DNA of 64,000 nt from Todiramphus chloris collaris (Eukaryota; Chordata; Aves; Coraciiformes; Alcedinidae), in the NCBI GenBank assembly GCA_025345505.1, contig JANVCC010000167.1:360939-424938 (forward strand). The letters run 5' to 3'. Below are positions 32,063 to 43,360 of the stretch, in pieces (within the stretch, counting starts at the first letter, position 1; the number at the start of each line of letters is the position of its first letter). The notes under the pieces were generated by a model. That model did no database searches, was not told where the DNA came from, and saw only the letters and a program-made list of their open reading frames with translations. Made by a program: the position numbers and the translations under genes.

Positions 32063-34352
32063 AAGCAGGGTTCAGAAGGGACCTAGCAAAGCGCTTTATT
32101 GTCCTTAGCAGAATGTTTTTCTTTGCATCATGGATCTAGATCCTAATCCTTTCCATCAGCTGTGGGAATTAGATAGAATGTATAAATGATATCCACCGGA
32201 CCCTTGGAGGTCAGGCGACTGTGTTCAGTGACCACTGGTTGCCCACTTTTTCTAAATAAGAAACCAAGATGGAACAGAAAGTTCAATTTTAGGCCCTTTG
32301 GTTTTTTTTTCCTCCCGCTGAGTCTTACCTTCAAACACGTGTAGTTCAGTACTTCATGACTGACTTGATTTAACCTGTTCATTCATTTAATCTGTTAACC
32401 TTCTCTCACGGTGTTGCTGTATCTGTCAGATCTGTCACTTGGAAACGTCTGTGTAGAAACATGAGGCCATACTTGAAATTTTCTCATGCCAAGTATCATC
32501 CTTTTATCCTCATGAGTCCTTAAGCTCAGGGCCATCTCTGAATTTATTTATACACATTTCCTTTTTGCTTTGCCTCTAGAATGTACCAAGAGGGTCCTGT
32601 CTGTAAGCAATACATCGATTGCAGAGTGGGTTCCGCAGGGAGGCACCTTTTCCAGTTGAACTACCACAATATCTCTTGGCCACCGAACCCTGTGACCTGC
32701 CCTGTTTGGTTAACTGAGCTCTGTCCCATCAGTTGTCTGCTCTCTCCCCTATCACAGTCCTGATTACTCCTTCTGGAAATGCTTCTGAGGGAGCAGATGC
32801 ACCCACCCCACGTCTTCATGCCTGAAGTAGCTCTCAAGAGCATTACTCATGAATTGGCTCACCCCCTATAAGCATCTCCCCAGCTCCTCATCCCCCCTGG
32901 CAACAAACTTGCGAAAGAAAAGCCAAATCTCTGCAGGAGGAGCAGTGCTGCTCCCAGAAGCTGTTGACCCATAATTGTCTAAGCTCATTCATTAGGGAGA
33001 AGCCCAGAGAGGCTGGGTAAAATAGAGGGGTTAAAGCTTCCCTAGATACCACAGGAAATCTGCTTTAGAACGGAAAGCTGCTTCCTGCTAATCCAAGATC
33101 TGTCTGAAACTCTTTAAAATAGCAGCCAGAATTTAGAAGTGGGAAGAGAGCATGTGAAGTTTTACTTTCATCTGCAAGGTAGAGGTTGGTGCTACGGAAG
33201 GAGATTCAGAAAGAGGAAAAGCTTTTAATCATTGCAGACACTGTCTCGGACATGGTGGGGAGGTGGTCATTCTTTGCTCTTGCCCATTTTTCACTCATAG
33301 GGATGCCCTAGAGAACTGAAAACCATGGGGATGCAATATGCCTGTATCTAGCCTCGGGTTTTAAGGCAAAAAACTTGTGGTTTTATACTTGTTAACGAGC
33401 TTTCTTTGTCTTGCAGAACAAATAAAAAGGGAGTTTTTTCTAGCAGCTGCTCAAGCCAAGATTGCCTCATTCTTGAGAAAAAGATTCTCTCAGAGAGGCA
33501 CTCAACCATTAGGTGAATTGGGTGGCAGGAGAGAAAGATAGAGAACTCTTTCAAGCAGCTGTAACCACATCCTAGTAAAATTACCAGCTCTCTTTTTGAT
33601 GTCAGACTAAACGTTTCAGTGCACCTTGCCAGGCAGACACCACAGAAGGGAATTTACTCCTTGGTTGGAGAAATTAAGGTATGAGGTGGGTTTGAGCTTG
33701 TCCTTAGATCAAGGAAAAAAATGTCCTTTAAACTTCTGTTTGTGGAATTTCTGAGAGCTAACCAGCAGTTGTCATTCTTCAACAGAGACAAACGGGGCTA
33801 AGGCGTTAACGCTGTGGGATGAGAAAATGTCAAATGCAATGGAATTTGTGCCAGAAAAATGTGTGTGTGTATGGACTGAGTTTTATCCAACCAATCCTAT
33901 TTCTTTTGCAATTTCTCTGTCCTTCTCTGTCTTCATTCCTGGCATGTGACATAGCCCCTAAAATCTGACTAGCACAGCCAACCCCCCCTGCCAATGCCTC
34001 GAGTGTGATAGCTTTTGTTGTTCTCTTCCCTGGGTGTGCTGCAAGAGCTGCCATTTATCTTTATCTTTAATGACTGCAAAGTCCTGTGATAATTGTACTT
34101 CTGCCAGAGCTTTGGTTGCTTGAGTGGAATAAAACTTAAATCTTACTCTTGTGTAATAAAAGAATTGATGTAAGAGAATATCTGCTATCTTCATTCTCTT
34201 ACAATCAGAGCTTGTATTAACTTTTCTTGTTGTCTGAGGTTTGGAGCCAGATGGTTATCTTGCCCAAGTCCCAGTTTGAAAAGCAGATATCTCTGTGTAG
34301 ATAGTTAAATGTGGTCAGCAAGAGGAAGGAAGTGGTTGTGCCCCTATACTCA
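32063..34352. other. Unassigned 2.3-kb stretch, no gene seen
   Basis: No CR1 or LTR recognised. The piece 32580-33000 is slightly GC-richer and may be an old unrecognised repeat. No exon could be defended. Confidence 0.4.
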
Positions 34353-34587
34353 GCACCACAAGTTGCACCAGAGGAAGTTCAGATCACATATTAGGAAGAT
34401 TTTCTTTACTGAAACAGTAGTTAAGCATTGGAACAGGCTGTCCAGGGAAGTGGTGGAGTCACCAGCCCTGAAGGCATTCAGAAACAACAGGTGGATGTGG
34501 TGCTTTGGGACATGGTCTAGTGGTCATGGAGGTGTTGGGTGGAAGGTTGATCTTGGAGGTCTTTTCCAACCTTAACGATTATGTGAA
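34353..34587 (+). mobile_element. CR1 LINE, old 3' end fragment (sense, type F)
   Basis: 'gttgcaccagaggaagttca', 'attaggaagattttctttac', 'ggaacaggctgtccagggaa', 'ggtggagtcaccagccctg', then 'gatcttggaggtcttttcca' and 'accttaacgattatgtg'. Many substitutions against the other copies indicate an old insertion. Confidence 0.92.
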
Positions 34588-36820
34588 ATGAAAGGACTGG
34601 CTTTCAGAGTTAGTGAGCCTTTCTGCAGCAAATGATGTTACTGAGATCTTAGACATACATTCTGATGGTGGAAATCAGGCTGGATTTTTAAGAGATCACT
34701 GCAGTTTAACTGCTTTTAGTGGGCACCATGCATACAAGTTTCATTATTGACCCCAGTATAAATGGATTTCTGCCTGGATTCCTTGACTCATACCTGTAGG
34801 TTCCTGACAGCACAGAGGGCTTGCTTGTTCTTCAGTTAATCAATTTTAATGATGGTTTAAAGGCAAAAACAGTAGTTATGTAAAGTATAAGGATTTGTAG
34901 TTAACTGATAACAGCTTATGTGTTCACTTCCCCCTTCTTTGCTGTGTGTCACTTGCACAGGTACTGTGAATTCATAAACCTGTCTGTATGGCCATGTAGA
35001 AATATGTTTGTATGTACACATGTGCATACATACCAGGTATATTATTTACTCTGGATTGCTTAACAGGCTTTACTGTGAAATACAGTGGATGTCTTTAAGA
35101 CTGCAATCTCCTAAGAGAGCAGGAAGGTCTTCTCTCAGCCTCCTTTTCTATTAACATTGAGAGTATTATCGACTAGACGTAGTGTTTTTGAGTTGTAAGA
35201 TTCCATCTCAGTTAGAGTGCACCATTGTTCTTAAGTGTGATACCTGAAACTTTCCAGAAACAGCAACAGTGACAGGAGAAATGACACAACAGCCTTGTGT
35301 TGTACATAGCCATGAATCACGTAGCAGACACACGTGCCCAGAGAACCTTTCTGCCATAATCCTCCCTCCTTTCCTGGCTGATGACATCCTGACTTCTCTG
35401 AGAGCTGATTCTTCTTTACACTTTCTCTGAGCAAACCTTTTTGAAAAGCTGTGGGGATTTTTACTCTGTCATCTTGTAGGGATGGAGAAGGCTTGGCATG
35501 GGGAATACCAGACCTGGTATTCCGACTGGTCTGCAGGCTGCAGACCTTCATAGCATTGTCTCTGAAGGACGCTCTCTAGTTGATCTGGGAGCCTCTTTGC
35601 AGAGAGGCTTGAGTAGCTGGGCTGTGTTTGTTCAGGGGCTGCACTCTGGCAGGGGTAAAACCCAGGAAACCTTTGCTGCCAAACCAGTGCAGCCACTTGT
35701 GTTGTGGTTAACTGGTTAACGAACCTCTAGCAACAGACTAAGAGGAAGAAACTCTATGAAGATCCTCTTAAGTTCACTGAAACTATAGGAAAAAGTACCA
35801 GAAAAGCATTCCTGGGATCAGTTTCCCATGAAAAGAAGAAAAACAGATGTGCAAGTGCAGCACTTGTCTTGAAAGATGAAGTAGAATTTGATGATCTTTG
35901 ATAAATCAGGAAGGTTGAAAGGGCAAGAAGAAGATTTGATATAACTGCGGATACCGTGCACTTCTGAAAAAACTTTTTTTTAAGGACAAATTACAAGCAA
36001 GCAAACAGACCAGCTAAGCCTTGGGGAACCGCATGAGAATAAATACTGAAAACATTATTTGGGCATTAATTTCCTTGTGTGTCTACATGTTTTTCGAGTA
36101 AAGTCCATCCAGAGGTAGTGAAAATCTTGAATTTGTAGTTGCCAGTTGGCATCTTAAAGGCATGACAGTTGCTTGTCTCATATCTGCAGTTTTAATTTTA
36201 ACAAAACTGTTGTTGTCCTGCTGTTGAAATGAAATTTGGTTTGAAGCAACACGGTACTGTAGTAAAAACCATGGGTGTGAGATGATCCTTTGACAGTGGG
36301 CTTGACACTTGGTTAGAGAGGGCCAATGCTTCTTGAGCAACCCAGACTTCTGCATCCTGTGAGTCACCCTCAGCACGAGAAGCAGAAGGACAGAAGTGTT
36401 GGAAACTGGTAAACGACCTGGGCCACCACAGCAGGAGCTTTGCCAATCACTGGTGAGCTGGCGGAGGCACGGCCCCCGAGCCGAATGGCAGTGGCAATGG
36501 GATCGAGGAGGCACTTGGGTCAGGGCCACTTTTTTCTCCAACTCCCCTTTTTTTTCCTTATATTTCTGTAGACTGCATGTTGTCTTCTCTGCTGGCACCA
36601 TGTTTTCTTCTTTCTTTTTTTGAAAGCAGAACATTAGTCAAATCTGTAGTTTTCAGTTGAGATTTTTTTTTTTTAAATGGTTTTGAATGATTTGTAGAGT
36701 TTGCTATGAAACAATGTGAAGTTTTCTATTCATGGAACATGTACATGCACAGATAGGCAAGTCAAAACATGCATTTCCTCTGGAAATCACCTTTATCTTT
36801 TGTATGTAAGTTACTATTTT
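34588..36820. other. Unassigned 2.2-kb stretch, no gene recognised
   Basis: Contains an antisense frame of 183 codons (36083-36634), long for non-repeat sequence here, but with no recognised domain, no splice context and low-complexity Lys/Phe-coding ends. I do not call it a gene. Nothing else was recognised. Confidence 0.4.
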
Positions 36821-37332
36821 CATAGCATCATAGAATGGTAGGGGTTGGAAAGGACCTCTGGAGATCATAGAGTCCAACCCCTCTGCCAGAGCAGGGTCAC
36901 CCAGGGCAGCCCACACAGGAACAGATCCAGGGGGGGTTGGAAAGTCTCCAGAGAAGGAGACTCCACAACCTCTCTGGGCAGCCTCTTCCAGGCTCAGTCA
37001 CCCTCACACCAAATTCCTCCTCATGTGGAACCTTCTATGCTCAAGTTTATCCCCATTGTTTCTCATCCTATTGCTGGGCCCTACAGAAAAGAGCCTGTCC
37101 CCTTCCCTTTGACATCCACCCTTCAGATATTTATGGACATTAATAAGGTCCCCTCTCAGTCTTCTCCTCTCCAGACTAAACAACCCAGTTCCCTCAGTCT
37201 TTCTTTACAGGGGAGATGCTCAAGTCCCTGCATCATCCTTGTAGCCTCTGTTGGACTCTCTCCAGTAGGTCCCTGTCTCCCTTAAACTGGGGAGCTCAAA
37301 ACTGGACATTGTATTCCAGGTGTGGTCTAACT
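36821..37332 (-). mobile_element. CR1 LINE, 510-bp copy (antisense, type A)
   Basis: Left end 'catagcatcatagaatggta' is the tail complement, then 'ggagatcatagagtccaacc', 'ccagagaaggagactccaca', 'ttctcctctccagactaaac' and 'ttgtattccaggtgtggtct' (complement of the ORF2 block encoding 'PHLEY'). A short deletion between 'caccctcaca' and 'ctcctcatgtgg' removes part of the usual 'gcaaagaagttcctcctc'. Confidence 0.95.
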
Positions 37333-39066
37333 AGTGTCTAAGACTATATAGTTAGTTTTCTCTTATTTTTCCACTGGAATTAGATACCCAAGGGCAAAAT
37401 CAGATCTTTTAACTTGTTGAGCTTTTGTAGCTCTGATTTTCTGTATGCTTTGGTTTATCTGAGCTGGAAGGATGGGCCAGAGGTTGTACCTTAAGGGCCC
37501 AGAAAGACAACTGAGCAAGGTTATCCACAGTGACATGGGGACTGGGTGGGACCCCCCACTCCTCCAAGCTTGTATCCAACACCCTCCAGCCAGGGCTGTG
37601 CTGTGTAAGGGGCTGCAGGGGTTTGGGGACAGGACAGACGTGTGTCCCTGGGTGTCAACGTGCTCATGGGAAATACTGCTAACAGCTGAGAAGCTAAGTA
37701 AAGGGACACTCCAGCTAGCCTCAGTTACAGGGGTATAGATAGCTGCAAAACTCACCGAAGAGGAAGTGTTGCTGTGTGGTGTAGGCAGGCAGATGGGGCT
37801 GAAAGCAGACAGAACGGGAACTGAAAGAGCCACAGTCACTCTCTTATTTCCCCCCTAGTCTGGGGCATCCAGGTGCATGTTGCACTACCAAAGCTATTTT
37901 CTTATTTAAACCCCCCCCCCCCCCCCCCCCGGTCTATATTTAGTATTTCACGTGCACTGATGTTTATATAGATATTTAATATATTTTTATATTCAGAATA
38001 ATAGTCCTGAAAATAGTAATAAAATAACAGTGAATACATTTGCCATTGGAGGACACCTCTACATGGATATTCTACATGGTGTTGCTGTCTGGGTTCCCTT
38101 TGTGCTAACTTATCACATGTGGCTTTAGGCTTCACCTTTTAGTAGGTGAAATGGGCTTCATCTGAGAAATGAAGGTGCAAAGGGTTGTAAATGGTTTGTT
38201 CTTATGTTCTCAAAAATCTGAGCTCACTGAAAAGGGAATACTGGAAGAGTTTCAGATCAAAGGATCAGAAAGCATCATGTCATAATGAGACTGCAGCCTA
38301 TCTATTGATAATGAGCTGACAGCAGAGTTGAGTGGGGTTTTCATCTGCACTCTTGTGACTTGATTTCAGTGTACAGTGCTGTAGGCTCCTTAATTTTGGT
38401 TGGGTTGGTTTGGCTTTTTTGCTTTCATTGAATAGCAAGATATATGATCAGCCTAAACATGCTGTATGCCTTCACTGCCACAAGCTCCTGAGCCAGAGGA
38501 ATGTACTGCAGCATGAAGACCCTGATCTGCTCATCCTATGTGCTGGGTGGAGCTTTTTTTAGGTAAAAGCAGCTCAAGCTGAAAGTTCAGGCAGGCAAGA
38601 AAATGATACCCATTCTACTGGTTTGTGACACAAAATACATGCAGTTAAAAAAGGGGTTTAGATATTCTTGCTCCTAATCTCCCATAAAGTTCAGAAAAAG
38701 GTATTCCTTACATCTGCTGTTTTGTTCTCCAGGTGTTCTGTGTGAAGCTGAGCTGGTTTGTGACATCTTTTCCCATTCATATAAACTTTTTGGTTGTTGT
38801 TGATGACACTGTTCTTGCCCAATAAGGTATTTCACAGCAGGCTCTGGAGTATTAACAGTTTCTGTTTGTAGCAGGGATGATGGAAAGTTGCTTCTATAAG
38901 AGCTATTGGATCAGAGTGCTTAATGTTTATGAGTATATTCAGTGTTGCCCACAGCTCCTAAGGCTTGTTTCTAATACCACCTCAGAAGAATAGTGTTCTT
39001 TTTCATCTGTCTTCAGGACAAAGTGTTGCAGTGTTTAATGGAGGTCATTTTGAATGGAGGACAATT
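37333..39066. other. Unassigned 1.7-kb stretch with a C run
   Basis: Includes a 158-codon antisense frame (37363-37839; Ser/Thr/Pro-rich, no recognised domain) in a GC-richer patch, and the 20-base C run. No gene is called. Confidence 0.4.
37911..37930. repeat. 20-base C run
   Basis: Uninterrupted run of 20 C, hence 20 G on the minus strand, in an otherwise AT-rich setting. Such tracts are rare and prone to length error in assembly; the complement can form G-quadruplexes. Confidence 0.95.
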
Positions 39067-39182
39067 TACCCGAAGGGAAATTGTACTGAGGCAGGAGTTG
39101 GTCTGCTCTTCCTGGTGACAAGGGACAAATCAAGAGGAAATGTTCTGAAGTTGAACCAGGGCAGGTTCAGGCTGGAGATTAG
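39067..39182 (+). mobile_element. Outer CR1 LINE, left part (sense, type D)
   Basis: 'gaagggaaattgtactgagg' to 'caggttcaggctggagattag'. It matches the copy at 16115 up to 'ggttcaggctgga', where an antisense CR1 interrupts it. The element resumes at 39760. Confidence 0.93.
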
Positions 39183-39759
39183 AATCACAGAATCACAGAA
39201 TGTTAGGAGTTCGAAGGGACCTTGAAAGATGATCTAGTCCAACCCCCCTGCCAGAGCAGGACCACCCAGACAGAGCAGGTCACCCAGGAACGTGTCCAGG
39301 TAGGTTTTAAATGTCTCCAGAGAAGGAGACTCCACAACCCCTCTGGGCAGCCTGTTCCAGGCCCTCTCACTCTCACAGTGAAAAAGCTTTCCCTTATGTT
39401 TCTTGTGGAACCTCTTATGCTCCAGCTCGCATCCGTTGTCCCTTGTCCTATCATTGGACATAACAGGGAAGAGCCTGGCTCCATCATCCTGACACTGGCC
39501 CTTCATGTATTTACAAACATTCTTGAGGTCACCCCTCAGTCTCCTCTTCTCCGAGCTCAAGAGCCCCAGCTCCTTCAGCCTTTCCTCAGCAGGGAGATGC
39601 TCCACTCCCTTCATCATCTCTGTGGCTCTGCACTGGACTCTTTCCAGCAGTTCCCTGTCCTCCTTGAACTGAGGGGCCCAGAAGTGGACACAATATTCCA
39701 GATGAGGCCTCACCAGGGCAGAGTAGTGGGGGAGGAGAACCTCTCTCAACCTACTAACC
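39183..39759 (-). mobile_element. CR1 LINE inserted inside another CR1 (antisense)
   Basis: Left end 'aatcacagaatcacagaatg' is its 3' tail. The coding part reads antisense, with '[12 protein letters not shown]', 'HLPAEERLKELGLLSSEKR' and '[12 protein letters not shown]' in a single frame open for most of 39234-39881 on the minus strand; that frame runs on into the outer element and is not a gene. It closely resembles the copy at 24471 through ORF2. The repeat attag flanks it (39178-39182 and 39760-39764), which looks like a short target duplication. Confidence 0.95.
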
Positions 39760-39967
39760 ATTAGGAAGCATTTCTTTCCAGAAAGGGTTGTCAGGCATTG
39801 GAATGGGCTGCCCAGGGAGCTGGTGGAGTCACCATCCCTGGAGGTGTTGAAGAGCCGGGTAGATGTTGTGCTTAGGGACATGGTTTAGTGGTTTTGATAG
39901 GGCTGAGAATAAGGTTGGACTTGATGATCTTGAAGGTCTCTTCCAGCCAAAACTATTCTATGATTCC
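39760..39967 (+). mobile_element. Outer CR1 LINE, right part (sense, type D)
   Basis: Resumes 'attaggaagcatttctttcc' and continues 'gttgtcaggcattggaatgg', 'ggtggagtcaccatccctgg' and 'ggtctcttccagccaaaact' to the tail 'attctatgattcc'. With 39067-39182 it forms one element like that at 16115, split by the inner insertion, which is therefore younger. Confidence 0.94.
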
Positions 39968-42459
39968 ATCTGGTACAATCTCTGTGCACCCCATTCTTGG
40001 CATCCCATGACACCCTGTACCCTCATCCCAACAAGGCAGCACAGAGCTCAGTCTCCACACCAGCTGACAGAAAGCCTGATTCTGTGGAACATTTGTTACC
40101 TCTTTTTTCAGATGACTTTTTTTCCCATCCATTTGTGAGGTTTCCTTTGTGAGAAGACTGTAGCACGCTGCTTGACTCGAGTTCCCAATAACTGTAACTG
40201 CCTCTGCTCCTGATGAAGGTTGAACACTGGGTATCAGAACTGAAATCTTCCCCCCTCTTTAGATGAGGGGTCAAATGGATATTTGGTGAAAGTACGGTGG
40301 GAAATGGTGCTCCACGTTGGACTCAAGGATCCTATGGGGCCCATCTAACTCAAGATATTGTTTAAGCAGTGTAAATGATATATATAGATATATATGGAGA
40401 TATATATATATAGAGAGAGAGCTGTTTACTTTGGAGATAGGGACCCTGTTATGCAGTAATTGGAGAATATTGGTAAGCAGGTATTAATCTCCCATTAACA
40501 GTGATGGAGAGCTTGTAGCTAATACAATTGCTAGGATGCTGATCTGAAAATACACCCCTGGCCAACCATCCCAGCATAATTTCATTAAGGACTGCCTGCT
40601 AACCGAGGAGGGAATGGTACTAGGAGGAGTTGTAATACCTGAAAATGAAAAAGACCTCTCAGAGGAAAGGGGTTGTTTATCCCTTCCATGTGACAGCAGG
40701 GCAAAGGAGGGGTGGTGGAACCAGGAAGTTATATCTTCAATCCAGTGCAGCCACAGAAACATTGTGAGGGTTGCAGATGTTGGTTCTGGTAAGCAGTGCT
40801 ACCAAATATGCAGTTAAAATTCCCCATCTGCCTTCTCAAGGTAGTCGAGTTGTGATAAAGGCATTCAGTGCCTGGCATGGAGATGACCCACCACCCCTCT
40901 GCCTGTAGCAGAAGCATCTTTGAACAGGACTGCGGTATGCACCCCACACTGAGGTTGGTCTTCTGTCCATGTGTTCTTTGGCTTTAGCCAAGAAGCCAAA
41001 GCAGTAACTTCATCTGCCTCACGCATACAGGTTCACAGCTTTTCACCACTAGTCTCCAACTAACCTTCTCTTTTCATCTCCGATTTTCCCCGCAGCACAG
41101 TGGAATTAGTGCAAAAATCTATGTGTAGTATCAAAACCCCACGAGACTGAAAAAGAAACCAACCTAAAGCCATTATTGAGTACCTCAGTTAATTTAGGGG
41201 GTCTGTGATGTTAGCTTTTGGGATAATTCCTCCTCAGTCTCACTTCACGAGTCAGCTGCCCACAGATTCACGTATAGCCTGGTCCAAAAAGAAGCAGCGT
41301 TTAGTGGGTCGGAAGTGTGGCAGCAGTTGTAATCCCATGTTTGTTGTTATTTTTTTTTCTTTAGGGTACCATCTTTCTGCCTGGCAACAGAGTAATTGAG
41401 CATCCCTGCAATGAAGAAAGCCCAGGGAAGTTCCTTTTTGAGGTTGTTCCAGGTAGGATATTCTTCTATTCCACGTCAAAGGTCTTTGCGATTTATGTTC
41501 TCGGTGACAAATGGCCATGTCTGTTCTGCTAGAACAGAAACTGAAGGTGATTAATGATTCAATTTCAGGGAGAGGAAAAAAAAAAAGGTTCATTTGTTAA
41601 TATTTTTATTCATAATTTTTTTGTTTGCATCCTTTTCTTGCGCTGCCTGAAGGTGTTTTTTTTAATGAAAGCATGATTGTTCATGGCAAGGGGTGAATCC
41701 ACGGAGTGGTATAGTCACGGTGCAAGGGGATCTGCTAATTATATTAGATTATATTGGATGCTATGAAGTAATGTGTCCTGCGGTAAAAAGAGAACCCGTA
41801 ACTTGGCATCGATAACTTACCAGTGTAGCTCATGCTTGGTGACATCAGTACCATCACTTCAGGAAGTTCTTTCATCACTGTGGGTGGATAAACAGATCGT
41901 AACAGCAGCAAGAGTCACTACTTTGAAACCCTAAATTTGTTTTTATTTGACTTAATTTTTTGTTTTTCTTTTTGATGGGGTGCTTTTTTTCCTGGGGGTA
42001 GATTTGTCTAAAGAATGTTGCTCTGTCAACTGAGTGGAACGGTCCTGAAGAGCAAAGGTGTCCAGGAAGGCTGGATGTTCTTCAAGAAGGAAATTTTAGA
42101 GGGGCAGGGTCAAGCTGTCCCCTGTGGGCTGAAAGATGGGCTGGTGGGGAAGAAGACCAGCCTGGCTGAGCAGAGAGCTTTGTCTGGAACTCAGGAAAAC
42201 AAAGAGAGTTTATGGCCTTTGGAGGGAGGGGCAGGCAACTCAGGAGGACTACAAGGATGTTGTGAACTTATGCAGGGAGAAAATTAAACTTTTTCTCTTC
42301 TTTTCTCCAGAACACGCCAAATGTCTTCTGACCTAAAATTTCCAGGCAAAAATGAGATTTCCAGTTATTTGCAAAATGAAGCTTGTATTCTTTCTGGATG
42401 TTGTAGATGGGAAAGAGCTGAGCTTCTGTAGTTGTAGCTGTTGCTGTTATTGCAGTAGA
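39968..42459. other. Unassigned 2.5-kb stretch, no gene seen
   Basis: Apart from the AT/GA microsatellite at 40377 nothing is recognised. An antisense frame of 113 codons (41252-41593) includes a poly-A-derived Phe run and no domain. Confidence 0.4.
40377..40421. repeat. AT-rich microsatellite ending in (GA)n
   Basis: 'atatatagatatatatgg' and 'agatatatatatatagagag' blocks: alternating AT with GA interruptions. Confidence 0.9.
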
Positions 42460-42599
42460 GTGGAGTCATCTTCTCTGGAGACTTTCCAGACCTGTCTGGA
42501 TTAATTTCTGAGTGATCTGCTCTAAGTGGTCCTGGTCTGGCAGAGGGGTTGGACTTGATCTTTGGAGGTCCCTTCCAACCCTGACAATTCTGATTCTAC
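42460..42599 (+). mobile_element. CR1 LINE, short 3' end (sense, type B)
   Basis: 'gtggagtcatcttctctgg', 'actttccagacctgtctgga', 'ttctgagtgatctgctcta', 'ggggttggacttgatctttgg' and 'cttccaaccctgacaattct'. It is nearly the 3' part of the 20238 copy. Four bases of 'gatgatct' are lost ('ttgatcttt'). Confidence 0.92.
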
Positions 42600-42951
42600 C
42601 ATATGTGAAGATGTTGATGCAAAGGATTTTGCTGACTATGGTGCTCCATATTGTCCCCATTCACGTGACACCTTAATCTGTCTGATAATGCTAACCCCGG
42701 GTGTGCTTATCATGCCTCTGGTCAATGTGATTTTGCCATCGAGTGTGAAATATTTCATTGTAGGCCTAAGATGTGTTTGAAGTACAGGCAGGAAAGCCTT
42801 CCTGTGCAACCACACAGGCAGCTGCATGGCACCAGAGGGTCACCATCTGCAAGGGACCTGCCACAACTGAGCTGCAGAAAGCTCCCTCAGATACAGTTTG
42901 TAATTTTCCCTCACAGGAGGAAATCTGGCCGATAACAGGATAACGGCCTCC
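42600..42951. other. Unassigned sequence, no gene seen
   Basis: About 350 bases between two sense CR1 copies. No recognised features. Confidence 0.45.
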
Positions 42952-43360
42952 AACACAAGAAGGACATGAACCTGATGAAGCAGGTCCAGAGGAGGCTGCA
43001 AAGATAATTAGTGGGCTGGATCACTCCTCCTGTGAGGACAGGCTGAGAGAGTTGAGGTTGTTCACCCTGGAGAAAAGAAGGCTCTGGGGAGACCTTACTG
43101 CAGCCTCCCAGTATCTGAGGAAGGCCTACAGAAAAGCTGAGGAGGGACTTTTTACAAGGGCTTGTAGTGGTGGGATGAGGTGTAATGGCTTCAGACTAGA
43201 AGAAGGTAAAGTTAGATTAGAAGTTAGGAAGAAGTTCTTCAGTCTGAGGGTGGTGAGACGCTGGAACAGGTTGCCCAGGGAAGCTGTGGATGCTCCATCT
43301 CTAGATGTGTTCAAGACAAGGTTGGCTGGGGCTTTGAGCAACCTGCTCTAGTGGGAGGTG
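42952..43360 (+). mobile_element. CR1 LINE, copy missing its 3' terminus (sense, type E)
   Basis: From 'aacacaagaaggacatgaac' through 'ggttgttcaccctggagaaa' to 'ggtggtgagacgctggaaca', 'ggttgcccagggaagctgtg' and 'caacctgctctagtgggagg'. One frame (43052-43351) stays open for 99 codons and ends at the normal ORF2 stop 'ctgctctag'. After 'gggaggtg' the expected 'tccctgcccatgg...' and tail are absent and unrelated T-rich sequence follows, so the 3' terminus was deleted. Confidence 0.95.

Noticed and set aside
32581..33000. Slightly GC-rich piece considered as an exon or LTR
   Set aside because: No open frame with coding character, no TG/CA ends with target duplication, no recognised similarity.
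36083..36634. 183-codon minus frame as a gene
   Set aside because: No recognised domain, low-complexity ends and no exon context; kept only as a weak finding.
37363..37839. 158-codon Ser/Thr/Pro-rich minus frame as a gene
   Set aside because: No domain recognised, length compatible with chance in a GC-richer patch.
39234..39881. 215-codon minus-strand frame that could be called a reverse-transcriptase gene
   Set aside because: It is the ORF2 C-terminal part of the inner CR1 fused by position to the complement of the outer CR1. There is no catalytic domain and no independent gene.
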